This document shows positions 52,604-62,569 of a DNA stretch of 64,000 bases, one piece after another. Origin of the DNA: an uncultured Pelagibacteraceae bacterium (lineage in GTDB: Bacteria; Pseudomonadota; Alphaproteobacteria; Pelagibacterales; Pelagibacteraceae); the NCBI GenBank assembly GCA_902570785.1, contig CACFZK010000006.1:1-64000 (forward strand), read 5' to 3'. Positions within the stretch are counted from its first letter, which is position 1. Every line of letters starts with the position of its first letter. A model generated the notes under the pieces. That model saw only the letters and a list, made by a program, of their open reading frames with translations. It was not told where the DNA came from and searched no databases. Both the position numbers and the translations under genes were made by a program.

Positions 52604-53173
52604 TTAAGGTTCTAATTCAATATCCCAATATAAATAGTCCATCCAACTTTCATGTAAAAAATTTGGCGGGAAGTTTCTTCCATTTTTATGAAGATCATCA
52701 ACAGTTGGAATAAATGGTTTTCTTTTTAATCTTAAATCACATTTGCTATAAAGTTTTCCTCCTTTTTTGACATTGCAGGTAGAACAAGCGGTGACAACAT
52801 TCTGCCAGTCAGTTTTTCCACCTTTGGATTTTGGAAGCAAATGGTCAAAGGTAAGGTCTTTTTTGTCACCACAATACTGACACGTAAATTTATCTCTAAG
52901 AAAAACATTGAAACGTGTAAAATTTGGATTTTCAGAAGGTTTTATAAAACTTTTTAATGCGATTACGCTTGGCAATTCCATTTCGAATGATGGGCTCCTA
53001 ACTTTCCTTTTGTATCTTGAAACAATACTAACTCTATTTAAAAAAACAGATTTTACTGCATCCTGCCAACACCATAAAGATAGTGGATAATAACTTAATG
53101 GTCTGAAATCAGCATTCAAAACTAGTGCTGGACATTTTTCTAATGGAATTTTTTCACTCGAACTAATTATCAT
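52604..53173 (-). CDS. HNH endonuclease
   Basis: CQYCGDKKDLTFDHLLPKSKGGKTDWQNVVTACSTCN. Confidence 0.93.
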   Translation of the reverse strand: MIISSSEKIPLEKCPALVLNADFRPLSYYPLSLWCWQDAVKSVFLNRVSIVSRYKRKVRSPSFEMELPSVIALKSFIKPSENPNFTRFNVFLRDKFTCQYCGDKKDLTFDHLLPKSKGGKTDWQNVVTACSTCNVKKGGKLYSKCDLRLKRKPFIPTVDDLHKNGRNFPPNFLHESWMDYLYWDIELEP

Positions 53174-53239
53174 GATTAATGCTAACTTATGAAAACGAAA
53201 TTATCAAGTTATAAATTTGTTACACTTTATCAATCAATA

Positions 53240-53887
53240 TTATAAATTATTTTTTAAAAATTCCAAACCAATGCTCAACCCTTCTGTAGGTATGCGATGT
53301 TCACAATTTTGAAAAATTTTTGTATTTATTTTAATATTTTTGTTAATAAAAAATTCTTTGGATGCTAAAAAATTATCAATAGGCACAACCTGATCAATAT
53401 CACCATGCATCAAATAAATTTCTGGATTTGAAACTATATTTTTATCTAAATGTTCTTGATTAATAATTTTACCAGAATAACCAATTACGCAACCAACTGA
53501 GTCTTTTCTTTTCAATGCTGTTTGTAATGATATCATACATCCCTGACTAAAGCCTACCAAGGCAATTTTTTTTGCACTAATGTTATTTATTTGTATAACT
53601 TCAGCAATAAAATTATTTAATTTATTTTCTGCAATTAAAGATTTTGAGAGAATTTCCTCAGGAGTTTGATCCATTAGATCAAACCATTGGAAACCAGAGG
53701 AATTTACTTTGCATATTTCTGGTGCATCCGGACATAAAAATAAAGTCTTAGGTAAAAAATTTTTCCAGTAATTAGCAACAATAGAGATATCTTTACCATC
53801 TCCTCCGTAACCATGGCACAGGACAACTGCACTTTCCGGTGACTCAATTGGATTAACAATTTTTGTATTTAAAGAATATTTCATCAC
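53240..53887 (-). CDS. Phospholipase/carboxylesterase family alpha/beta hydrolase
   Basis: VVLCHGYGGDGKD, LVGFSQGCMISL, LMHGDIDQVVP. Confidence 0.87.
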   Translation of the reverse strand: MMKYSLNTKIVNPIESPESAVVLCHGYGGDGKDISIVANYWKNFLPKTLFLCPDAPEICKVNSSGFQWFDLMDQTPEEILSKSLIAENKLNNFIAEVIQINNISAKKIALVGFSQGCMISLQTALKRKDSVGCVIGYSGKIINQEHLDKNIVSNPEIYLMHGDIDQVVPIDNFLASKEFFINKNIKINTKIFQNCEHRIPTEGLSIGLEFLKNNL

Positions 53888-53895
53888 TTATAGAC

Positions 53896-54411
53896 CTACA
53901 TGAAATTGTTAATCCATTCTATAAATTTTTTGTCCTCAAAATTAATATCTCCAATAATTCTAGCAAATTCATTTCCTTCCTTATTTAACAAAATAGTTGT
54001 CGGAACTCCTCTAAGCTTAAATTGTTTAGTTAAATCAAATTCTGGATCAAAATAAATTTTAAGATTTTTTAAATTTAAATCTTGATAAAATTTTCTAGTC
54101 TTATCTTTATTGGGTTTTTCTAAGTTAACTGGATAAATAAGTATATCTTTGTTTAAAGTACTAAAATTATCTAATGAGGGCATTTCTTTTCTACAAGGTT
54201 CACACCAAGTCGCCCAAAAATTTATTACCTTAATCTTGCCATCATTTTTATTAACTTCGATATCTTTGAGGTAAAAATCCTTAAATTTTACTTGGGAAAC
54301 TTGTAATGGATTTTTATGAAGAACTATATTATTGAATGGTAATGGTTCAGCTGCAATTGAGAAATTGAATTTGAAAAAAACTAATAATATTAAAAACTTT
54401 AAAATATTCAT
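53896..54411 (-). CDS. TlpA-family thiol:disulfide oxidoreductase
   Basis: NFWATWCEPCRKEMPSL thioredoxin motif, N-terminal signal. Confidence 0.92.
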   Translation of the reverse strand: MNILKFLILLVFFKFNFSIAAEPLPFNNIVLHKNPLQVSQVKFKDFYLKDIEVNKNDGKIKVINFWATWCEPCRKEMPSLDNFSTLNKDILIYPVNLEKPNKDKTRKFYQDLNLKNLKIYFDPEFDLTKQFKLRGVPTTILLNKEGNEFARIIGDINFEDKKFIEWINNFM

Positions 54412-54435
54412 ATTTGAATAGGTTTAACATACAAA

Positions 54436-55824
54436 ATGAAAAATAAAAATAAGACTGTTTGGTCAAATAGATTCGGGAAAACTAATTCCAAAAATTTTCA
54501 AAGAATTGGTTCATCTATTAATGTTGATAAAAGACTTTATAACGAGGATATTCAGGCATCGATTGTTCATGTGCAAATGCTAACAAAGAAAAAAATAATT
54601 CCAAAAAGTGATGGAATTAAAATAATAAAAGGATTAAAAAAAATTAAATCTGAAATCGATAAAAATAAATTTAAATTTAAAGTAGAGTTTGAAGATATCC
54701 ATCAAAATATTGAAAAGAGACTTTTTAAAATTATTGGTGACTCCGCAGGTTATTTACATACTGCAAGATCAAGAAATGATCAAGTTGTAACAGATTTTAA
54801 AATATGGGTCAGAAAAGCTTCGTTAGATATAAATGAAACTATTAATTCGTTACTCAAATCTCTTTTAAAAAAAGCATCTAGAAATATTGACACTGTTATG
54901 CCTGGATTCACTCATTTGAAGAACGCACAACCAATTTCTTTTGCTCATTATCTGCTCGCTTATGTAGAGATGCTTTATAGAGATAAAAAAAGATTTAAAA
55001 ACAATATAATTTTGATTGATGAATGTCCTTTGGGATCTGCGGCTTTAGCTGGAACCTCATTCAATATTGATAGAAATTACACTGCTAAAAAACTTGGTTT
55101 TAAAAAACCTACTGGTAACTCTATTGACGCAGTTTCTGATAGAGATTTTGCTATAGACTTTTTGTCTGCATCTGCCACATGTGCAATGCATTTATCTAGA
55201 TTAGCTGAAGATTTTATAATCTTTAATTCAGAAGCTTTTAGTTTTATTGAATTTACAGATAAGGTTCTAACAGGTTCATCGATAATGCCGCAGAAAAAGA
55301 ATCCAGACCCTGCTGAATTAATAAGAGGGAGAACAGCAATAAATTATGGAAATTTAAATTCTATGCTCACAATAATGAAGGGTTTGCCAATTTCTTATTA
55401 TAAAGACTTACAAGATGATAAAGAGTTAGTTTTTGATAGTTTTGATACTTTGAAAGATAGTTTGTCGATGTCTATCGAGCTTATCGATAATTTAAATACA
55501 AAAAAAAATAATATGAAAAATATGGCTCAAAGAGGTTATACAACTGCAACTGATTTTGCTGACTATTTAGCTCAGAAAAAAAATCTGCCTTTTAGAAAGG
55601 GCTATGCTATATCCTCAAAACTAGTAAATTATGCTGAGAGAAAAAAAATAAGATTGGATCAACTTTCTTTGAAAGAGATAAATAAATTTATTAAAAATAC
55701 TAAAATAAATATTCCAAAAATATTTGATGTAGTGAATTCAATGAATTCAAAGACCTCATATGGAGGCACATCAACAAAAAATATAAAAAAAATGATTAAA
55801 CAATATAAATCTTACTTAAGATAA
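54436..55824 (+). CDS. argH: Argininosuccinate lyase
   Basis: HTARSRNDQVVTDFKIW, PGFTHLKNAQPISFAHYLLAY, GSSIMPQKKNPDPAEL. Confidence 0.97.
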   Translation: MKNKNKTVWSNRFGKTNSKNFQRIGSSINVDKRLYNEDIQASIVHVQMLTKKKIIPKSDGIKIIKGLKKIKSEIDKNKFKFKVEFEDIHQNIEKRLFKIIGDSAGYLHTARSRNDQVVTDFKIWVRKASLDINETINSLLKSLLKKASRNIDTVMPGFTHLKNAQPISFAHYLLAYVEMLYRDKKRFKNNIILIDECPLGSAALAGTSFNIDRNYTAKKLGFKKPTGNSIDAVSDRDFAIDFLSASATCAMHLSRLAEDFIIFNSEAFSFIEFTDKVLTGSSIMPQKKNPDPAELIRGRTAINYGNLNSMLTIMKGLPISYYKDLQDDKELVFDSFDTLKDSLSMSIELIDNLNTKKNNMKNMAQRGYTTATDFADYLAQKKNLPFRKGYAISSKLVNYAERKKIRLDQLSLKEINKFIKNTKINIPKIFDVVNSMNSKTSYGGTSTKNIKKMIKQYKSYLR

Positions 55825-55946
55825 TGCGTGAAATAGTTTTTATATCATTGGTACTTTTTTTCTTACAAAGTTGTGGGAAAAAGGATAATCCAGAATACCA
55901 GTCAATGAAAATTAAACAAAATAACATAGTTAATTTAAAAACATGA
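55824..55946 (+). CDS. lptM: Small lipoprotein, LptM-like (MREIVFISLVLFFLQSCGKKDNPEYQSMKIKQNNIVNLKT)
   Basis: Lipobox-like LFFLQSC followed by GKK; 1-nt overlap with argH stop and 4-nt overlap with lysA start; position between argH and lysA. Confidence 0.7.
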   Translation: MREIVFISLVLFFLQSCGKKDNPEYQSMKIKQNNIVNLKT

Positions 55947-57163
55947 GCTTAAATTATAAAAGTCAAAGTCTACTAATAAATAATACGTACATAAAAAAAA
56001 TTGCAAAAAACAACGCAACACCTTTTTATCTTTATTCATACGAAAAAATCAGAAATAATTTTACTAATTTTTCTAATTACTTTAAAAAAATAGACCCCCT
56101 TATATGCTTTTCAGTCAAATCAAACTCGAATGTATTTATAATATCTGAACTTGGTAAATTAGGGTCAGGTGCTGACGTGGTTTCAAAAGGCGAACTAATG
56201 AAAGCATTAAAAGCTAAAATTAAACCAAATAGAATTGTTTTTTCTGGTGTGGGAAAAACTGAAAACGAACTTTTATATGCTATTAAGAAAAAAGTTTTAT
56301 TGATAAATATTGAGTCTGAGAGCGAAGCAATATTGATTAACAAATTGTCGAAAAAACTCAATCGTATTACTAATATTGGTATTAGAATAAATCCTGGTGT
56401 GGACGCAAAAACTATGTCTAAAATCACGACTGGTAAATTAGATAGTAAATTTGGACTTATTAAATCTGATTTTTTAAGATTTTGTAAAAGCTCAAAAAAA
56501 TATAAAAATATAAAAATAAAAGCGGTTAGTGTTCATATTGGAAGTCAAATAACTTCAATAGGTCCTTATAAAAAAACTTTAGATTTTTTGATAAAAACTA
56601 TTAAATCAAGTGGAATAAACTTTGAATTTGTTGATCTGGGTGGTGGATTTGGAATTCCCTATAATAAGAAGGATAAAATAATTGATATTAAAAATTATTC
56701 CAAATTAGTTGAAGCATTTAAAAATAAATTAAACTGTAAAATAATTTTTGAACCTGGAAGATTTATAATAGGAAATACAGGAACACTTATATCAAAAGTT
56801 GTTTTTGTAAAAAAAAGTGGAAACAAATATTTTATTATTATTGATGCGGGTATGAATGATTTTATGAGACCAGCGTTATATAATGCAAAACATGAAATTA
56901 TTCCAGTTATTAAATCTAAAAAAAGAATTAATGGGAATGTTGAGTTTGTTGGACCAATATGTGAAAGCTCAGATACTTTTCTCAAATATAAAAACTTTAC
57001 ATCAGTAAACGAAGGAAGTTTGGTCGCTATAACAAACGTTGGTGCTTATGGATCTACGCTTTCCTCCAATTATAATACCAGACCTTTAGCGGCTGAAATA
57101 ATCATTAAAAAAGGTCAGGTAAAAGTGATAAGAAAAAGGCAAAAAATTTCTGAGATCATTTAA
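55943..57163 (+). CDS. lysA: Diaminopimelate decarboxylase
   Basis: CFSVKSNSN, HIGSQITS, DLGGGFGIPY, EPGRFIIGNTG, GPICESSDTF. Confidence 0.96.
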   Translation: MSLNYKSQSLLINNTYIKKIAKNNATPFYLYSYEKIRNNFTNFSNYFKKIDPLICFSVKSNSNVFIISELGKLGSGADVVSKGELMKALKAKIKPNRIVFSGVGKTENELLYAIKKKVLLINIESESEAILINKLSKKLNRITNIGIRINPGVDAKTMSKITTGKLDSKFGLIKSDFLRFCKSSKKYKNIKIKAVSVHIGSQITSIGPYKKTLDFLIKTIKSSGINFEFVDLGGGFGIPYNKKDKIIDIKNYSKLVEAFKNKLNCKIIFEPGRFIIGNTGTLISKVVFVKKSGNKYFIIIDAGMNDFMRPALYNAKHEIIPVIKSKKRINGNVEFVGPICESSDTFLKYKNFTSVNEGSLVAITNVGAYGSTLSSNYNTRPLAAEIIIKKGQVKVIRKRQKISEII

Positions 57164-57166
57164 TAA

Positions 57167-57874
57167 ATGATATTTTTAAGGTCATTTTTTTTTAATATTT
57201 TCCTTTACTTGGGAATTGCAATCGCGTGCATTATTGCATTACCACTTTTAGCTGTAAGGGACAAGTATATGATTTGTGCTGCAAAAATTCTCTCAAATTA
57301 TATCGTATTTTTAGTTAAAATTTTTCTTGGTGTTACAATTGAATTTAGAGGTCTGGAAAATCTCAAAAAACACGAAAAATATTTTATTGCGTCAGCACAT
57401 CAATCAATGTTTGAAACTTTCGCTTTACAAACTGTTTTGCCAGGTCCAATTTTTATATTAAAGAAAGAGTTGATGAGAATACCTTTGTTTGGATGGTGTT
57501 TAAAAAAAATTGGCGCAATTGATATTGTGAGAGATACAGCAACAAAAGAAAATTTAGGTTTTTTTGATAAAATTTTAGATAAAACAACTAAGAGTAAAAG
57601 GCCATTATTAATTTTTCCACAAGGCACAAGAGTTCCTTATAAAGAACGACCTCCATTCAAAAAAGGTGTTGGAAGAATATATAATGCGATTAAATTGCCA
57701 TGTATCCCAGTGGCCTTGAATTCTGGTAAGGTTTGGCCAAAAAATAAATTTAATAAATATCCAGGTAAGATTACAATATCTTTTCTTAATCCTATAGTTT
57801 CCGGTTTGGAGAAAGAAAAATTTGTAAACAAACTTGAGACAGATATCTATGAAGAAATTGACATTATAGATTAA
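57167..57874 (+). CDS. plsC: 1-acyl-sn-glycerol-3-phosphate acyltransferase
   Basis: ASAHQSMFET (HX4D-like region), FPQGTRVPYKE. Confidence 0.88.
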   Translation: MIFLRSFFFNIFLYLGIAIACIIALPLLAVRDKYMICAAKILSNYIVFLVKIFLGVTIEFRGLENLKKHEKYFIASAHQSMFETFALQTVLPGPIFILKKELMRIPLFGWCLKKIGAIDIVRDTATKENLGFFDKILDKTTKSKRPLLIFPQGTRVPYKERPPFKKGVGRIYNAIKLPCIPVALNSGKVWPKNKFNKYPGKITISFLNPIVSGLEKEKFVNKLETDIYEEIDIID

Positions 57875-58759
57875 CTATTTTCGTCCAAAATCTGGTTTGT
57901 CAGTTTCCTGGCCAGCTTTTATAATTGATTTTCTTAATTCTTTTGACTTATTAAAAATCTCAATGAGTTTTTTGCCGTCTTTATCAGCAATTACTTTTTT
58001 AAATTCATCTAAATTCTTACTAAACTTATCAATAGCCTGAATTATTAAATCGCTATTATCAATAAATATATCTCTCCACATTGTTGGTTCAGAAGCTGCT
58101 ATTCTTGTAAAATCTCTTAAACCTCCAGCACTATATTGAATAATATCTTTTTGCATTTTTGTATCGTGACCCATAACAGTTTTAACAATATTGTATGCTA
58201 TTACATGGGGTAAATGACTTGTTATAGATAAAATTTTATCGTGCTCATCAGGAGACATTATTTTTACTTTGCTGCCCATAGTTTCCCAAAAAAGCGAAAC
58301 TTTTTTAATGTCCGATTCTTTTGCATTTTTACTAGGTGTTATTATCGTCCATCTGTTTTCAAATAGATTTTCCTGACCTGCTGTAGGACCACTTTTTTCA
58401 GTTCCGGCAACTGGGTGTGATGGTATCCAGTTTACTTCGTCTAATTTAACCTCAAATCCTTTTTTGACAGAAAGCGTATCAGTTAAGATTGATCCGTTTT
58501 TAAGGCTTTCCTTTATTTCCTTGATCACCGAACCAAAACTGCTTGATGGAGTAGATATCAAAACTAAATCAGAATTTTTAACTGCTTCTGCTGAGCTTGA
58601 AACTATTTTGTCCGATAAATTATCTTTTTTTATAACCTCCATTGCAGATTTATTATTATCGAAAGTAATTATTTTTTTAATTGAACTTTTTTTCTTAAGG
58701 GCTTTAAATATTGATGAACCTATTAAACCACAACCGATTATTGTTATTTGATCAAACAT
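57875..58759 (-). CDS. tyrC: Prephenate/arogenate dehydrogenase
   Basis: IIGCGLIGSSIFKAL, SHPVAGTEKSGPTAG, SITSHLPHVIAY. Confidence 0.92.
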   Translation of the reverse strand: MFDQITIIGCGLIGSSIFKALKKKSSIKKIITFDNNKSAMEVIKKDNLSDKIVSSSAEAVKNSDLVLISTPSSSFGSVIKEIKESLKNGSILTDTLSVKKGFEVKLDEVNWIPSHPVAGTEKSGPTAGQENLFENRWTIITPSKNAKESDIKKVSLFWETMGSKVKIMSPDEHDKILSITSHLPHVIAYNIVKTVMGHDTKMQKDIIQYSAGGLRDFTRIAASEPTMWRDIFIDNSDLIIQAIDKFSKNLDEFKKVIADKDGKKLIEIFNKSKELRKSIIKAGQETDKPDFGRK

Positions 58760-59834
58760 TAAAGATTTTTTTCAAAGTTAAAATTAATTTTTTATTTTCG
58801 TAACTGTTTCCAATCGTTACTCTTAGAGAATTTTTAATATTATAAACATCCATTTGCCTGACCAAAATTCCTGAGTTTGCTAATTTATTAAATACTTGAG
58901 ATGAGTTTAGCTTTACATAATTAAAATTAAAAAGGAAAAAATTTACATTTGTTTTATTCGTTGTAATTCCTATTTGATCGGCAACTTCAAATATTTTTTC
59001 AGCCCAAAAAGTATTATGGTCGACTGCCTTTTTTAACCATTTGCTATCTTGTACGGCTTGTGTAGCCGCAAAAAGAGCAGGTCTGCTGACATTAAAAGGG
59101 GGTTTAATTTCATAAAGCTTCTTAATAATATTTTTTGAACCGTAGCCCCAACCTATTCTTAATCCTGCCAGACCATAAATTTTTGAAAAAGTTCTTGTAA
59201 CTATTACATTTTCAGATTTAGAGAACAAATCTATTCCAGATGAATAATTAGGATCATTAATATATTCATAGTAAGCATCGTCTATGACTAATAAAATATC
59301 GCTCCTTAGCTTTTTTCTTAATGTTATAATTTCAGATTTCTCCAAATACGTACCTGTTGGATTGTTTGGATTTGCTAAAAAAACGATTTTAGTTTTTTTA
59401 TTTACACAATTTAAAATTGAAGTGACCGAAGCTTTAAAATTTTCTTCCTTAGCGTATCTTACTTTAGCTCCAAACATCCTGCTGTAAATTCTGTAAATTA
59501 TAAAACTGTACTCTGGAACAATAACCTCGTCACCTTTATTTAAAAAAAGTTTACAAACTAATTCAAAAATTTGGTCCGAACCTGATCCTAGTATAATTTT
59601 TTCTCTTTTAATTTTAAATTTTTTAGCAAGAACTTTTCTAAAAAAGGTTCCGTCAGAATCTGGATATCTAACAAATCCTTTTCCTATTGAGCTATATGAT
59701 TTTACAGCCTTTGGGCTTGGTCCTAACGCCGATTCATTTGCAGATAGTTTTATTGGACTTCTTCTGCTTTTAAATAAACTCAGTCCCGCAACGTACTTCT
59801 CAGCTATTATTTTTCTCGGCTTTGGTAATTTCAT
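58752..59834 (-). CDS. hisC: Histidinol-phosphate aminotransferase family
   Basis: LANPNNPTGTYL, DDAYYEY, RTFSKIYGLAGLRIGWGYG. Confidence 0.93.
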   Translation of the reverse strand: MKLPKPRKIIAEKYVAGLSLFKSRRSPIKLSANESALGPSPKAVKSYSSIGKGFVRYPDSDGTFFRKVLAKKFKIKREKIILGSGSDQIFELVCKLFLNKGDEVIVPEYSFIIYRIYSRMFGAKVRYAKEENFKASVTSILNCVNKKTKIVFLANPNNPTGTYLEKSEIITLRKKLRSDILLVIDDAYYEYINDPNYSSGIDLFSKSENVIVTRTFSKIYGLAGLRIGWGYGSKNIIKKLYEIKPPFNVSRPALFAATQAVQDSKWLKKAVDHNTFWAEKIFEVADQIGITTNKTNVNFFLFNFNYVKLNSSQVFNKLANSGILVRQMDVYNIKNSLRVTIGNSYENKKLILTLKKIFNV

Positions 59835-59902
59835 AATATTTTAAATGTCTTATATTAAAAGCAACTTAATTTGTATAACGTAAATCAAAATATTTGAATA
59901 AA

Positions 59903-59933
59903 TTGACATGTTTGTGGCGATTTAGTATATATT
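59903..59933 (+). promoter_or_regulatory. Sigma70-type promoter for metX riboswitch transcript
   Basis: TTGACA (59903-59908), 17 bp spacer, TATATATT. Confidence 0.65.
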
Positions 59934-59938
59934 CGCCT

Positions 59939-59990
59939 AGCGCTGATTTAACCAAATTGCGAGCGCTGAGTAAATGCAGCTAAACAGGGA
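59939..59990 (+). promoter_or_regulatory. SAM-II riboswitch aptamer
   Basis: AGCGCTGATTTAACCAAATTGCGAGCGCTGAGTAAATGCAGCTAAACAGGG closely matches the recalled SAM-II/metX aptamer sequence; lies upstream of metX. Confidence 0.93.
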
Positions 59991-59998
59991 TTTTTTTT

Positions 59999-60023
59999 AC
60001 CCAGTTTAGCTGGGTTTTTTTTT
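59999..60023 (+). terminator. Rho-independent terminator, expression platform of the SAM-II riboswitch
   Basis: ACCCAG-TTTAG-CTGGGT followed by nine Ts. Confidence 0.88.
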
Positions 60024-60035
60024 GGTAAAAATAAA

Positions 60036-61163
60036 ATGGAAAATGTTAAAAAATTAAATATATCTAAATCTCTATTACTTGACTGTAAACAAACGGTTAA
60101 AGATTTTCCTTTGGCTTATGAGACATACGGAAAGTTAAATGAAAATAAAGACAATGCTATATTAGTGTTTCATGCTCTTACAGGTGATCAATTTGTAACC
60201 GGATTAAACCCAATAACTAAAAAGGAAGGTTGGTGGGGAACTGCTGTTGGCCCAGGTAAGGCAATAGATACCGATAAATATTTTGTGATATGTGCAAATG
60301 TAATTGGTGGGTGTATGGGTTCGTGGGGTCCTAAAGAAGTAGACAAAAAAACAAATGAACCATATGGTTTAAGTTTTCCAGTGATTACAATAAGAGATAT
60401 TGTTAGAGCCCAGGAAACACTTTTAGATTATTTGGGTGTTGAAAAACTTCTCTGTGCTACGGGCGGCTCAATGGGTGGAATGCAAACACTACAGTTTTGT
60501 GCAACATTTCCAAATAGAACATATTCAGCAATGCCAATTGCCTGTAGTACAAGTCATAGTGCACAAAATATTGCACTCAATGAATTAGCCAGACAGGCTG
60601 TGATGGCTGATCCAGTATGGGATAAAGGGAAATATATTAAAAAAAACGTTCAACCAAAAAATGGTTTAGCAGTTGCAAGAATGGTTGGTCATATAAGTTA
60701 TTTATCTGAGAAAGGTATGCAAGAAAAATTTGGTAGAAAACTTCAAGAGAGAGGTGACTATGATTTTAGTTTTAATGCAGATTTTCAAGTTGAAAGTTAT
60801 TTAAGACACCAAGGTTTTGCATTTGTAGAAAGGTTTGATGCCAATTCAATTTTATATATTACAAGAGCAATGGATTATTTTGATTTATCAAGACAATATA
60901 AAGGTGGATTAACCGAAGCATTTAAAAATCAGAAAACAAAATTTCTTGTGATATCATTTTCTTCTGATTGGCTTTATACAACTAAAGAAAATAAAGATAC
61001 AGTAATTGCTCTAAACGCAGCTGGTACGGATGTTTCTTTTGCAGAAATTAAGACTGACAAAGGTCATGACTCTTTTTTAGTAGATGAGCCAGAGTTTTTA
61101 AAAACTATTAAAGGTTTTATAGACTCAATGCATATAAAATTTAAAAATGAAAAAAGAATTTAA
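60036..61163 (+). CDS. metX: Homoserine O-acetyltransferase
   Basis: VFHALTGDQFVTG, GGSMGGMQTLQF, KGHDSFLVD. Confidence 0.96.
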   Translation: MENVKKLNISKSLLLDCKQTVKDFPLAYETYGKLNENKDNAILVFHALTGDQFVTGLNPITKKEGWWGTAVGPGKAIDTDKYFVICANVIGGCMGSWGPKEVDKKTNEPYGLSFPVITIRDIVRAQETLLDYLGVEKLLCATGGSMGGMQTLQFCATFPNRTYSAMPIACSTSHSAQNIALNELARQAVMADPVWDKGKYIKKNVQPKNGLAVARMVGHISYLSEKGMQEKFGRKLQERGDYDFSFNADFQVESYLRHQGFAFVERFDANSILYITRAMDYFDLSRQYKGGLTEAFKNQKTKFLVISFSSDWLYTTKENKDTVIALNAAGTDVSFAEIKTDKGHDSFLVDEPEFLKTIKGFIDSMHIKFKNEKRI

Positions 61164-61740
61164 AGTTATAGCTGAATTACTTCCAAATAACATCCGAGTA
61201 CTAGATGTTGGTTGTGGAGATGGATCTTTAATGGATCTTTTAATAAAAGAAAAAAATATAGAAGCAAGAGGATTAGAAATAAAGGAGGAGCATGTAAAAA
61301 AATGTATTTACAAAGGTCTATCTGTAATTGAAGGAAATGCAGAGACAGAACTAAATCAATTTCCTGATCAATCATTTGATTACGTTATTCTAAGTCAAAC
61401 ACTTCAAGCTTTTTATAGTCCAGAAAAAGTATTGAAAGATTTATTAAGAGTTGGAAAATGTGCAATTGTATCAATACCGAATTTTGGTTATTGGAAAGTA
61501 AGAACAAGTTTATTACTTTTTGGAAAAATGCCTGTAACAAAAACATTGCCTTATAGTTGGCATAACACACCTAATCTCCACATGTGTACAATAAAAGATA
61601 TGTATAATTTTTGCGCGGAAAAAGATATTAAAATTGATAAAATTTTGGGATTACATGGTGATAGGACTTCTCAAATTAAAAAAAATAATCTGGAGATTAA
61701 AAACCTTTTTTCAAAAATTGGGATATTTGTATTAAGTTAA
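61147..61740 (+). CDS. metW: Methionine biosynthesis protein MetW
   Basis: RVLDVGCGDGSLMDLL, LSQTLQAFYSPEKVL, SIPNFGYWKVR; directly follows metX. Confidence 0.95.
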   Translation: MKKEFKVIAELLPNNIRVLDVGCGDGSLMDLLIKEKNIEARGLEIKEEHVKKCIYKGLSVIEGNAETELNQFPDQSFDYVILSQTLQAFYSPEKVLKDLLRVGKCAIVSIPNFGYWKVRTSLLLFGKMPVTKTLPYSWHNTPNLHMCTIKDMYNFCAEKDIKIDKILGLHGDRTSQIKKNNLEIKNLFSKIGIFVLS

Positions 61741-62505
61741 ATGTTAGAGATCAAAATAATAAAATGTTTAGAAGATAATTATAGTTATTTAATTAAGGAT
61801 AAAAAAACAAATTTAGTCGCAGTGGTTGATCCTTCAGAATTTAAAACTGTAGATGAAGAAATAAATAAAAATTACAAGAAACTAGATTTTATATTAAACA
61901 CACACCATCATTTTGATCATGTTGGTGGAAATTTACAATTGAAAACAAAATATAATGCAAAAGTTGTTTGTTCAGCTTATGATCAAAATAAGGTTCCAGG
62001 TGCAGATATTAAAAAGAGGGATAACGATTATTTTATTTTTGGAGAAACTAACTTTAAGGTAATTCATGTTCCAGGTCATACCCTTGATCATATAGTTTTT
62101 TTTTCTGAAACTGATGAAGTATTATTTTCTGGAGACACTTTATTTTCACTTGGTTGTGGAAGAGTATTTGAAGGATCATATGAACAAATGTTTAACTCAT
62201 TAGAAAAAATTAAAGAGCTTCCAAAGAGTACAAAAATTTATTGCGGCCATGAATACACAAAAAATAATGCAAAATTTTGTACAAAAATCGATAAAAACAA
62301 TTTAAAACTAAAAAAAAGAGTTAAAGATGTTAAAAATAAAACTAATTTAGACGAACCGACAATTCCAATTACATTGAAAGAGGAAATTGAGACAAACACA
62401 TTTTTAAGATATGATATAAATAAAATCAAAAAAACTTTAGAATTAGATAATGCTTCAAAAGTTGAAGTTTTTAAAAAATTAAGGATTTTAAAAGATCAAT
62501 TTTAA
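61741..62505 (+). CDS. gloB: Hydroxyacylglutathione hydrolase
   Basis: NTHHHFDHVGGN, VPGHTLDHIVF, SGDTLFSLGCGRVFEGS. Confidence 0.95.
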   Translation: MLEIKIIKCLEDNYSYLIKDKKTNLVAVVDPSEFKTVDEEINKNYKKLDFILNTHHHFDHVGGNLQLKTKYNAKVVCSAYDQNKVPGADIKKRDNDYFIFGETNFKVIHVPGHTLDHIVFFSETDEVLFSGDTLFSLGCGRVFEGSYEQMFNSLEKIKELPKSTKIYCGHEYTKNNAKFCTKIDKNNLKLKKRVKDVKNKTNLDEPTIPITLKEEIETNTFLRYDINKIKKTLELDNASKVEVFKKLRILKDQF

Positions 62506-62516
62506 CATCATTCACC

Positions 62517-62544
62517 TTGACTTGATAGGTCACAGGGTTATATT
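62517..62544 (+). promoter_or_regulatory. Putative promoter of rplU-rpmA-obgE
   Basis: TTGACT, 16 bp spacer, TATATT. Confidence 0.5.
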
Positions 62545-62569
62545 GCCTTAAATTAAAAAGGTTTATTTT

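Noticed and set aside
52604-53173. HNH endonuclease as a possible homing or defence nuclease
   Set aside because: Sits among housekeeping genes with no partner methylase or inserted host gene; likely a conserved chromosomal protein
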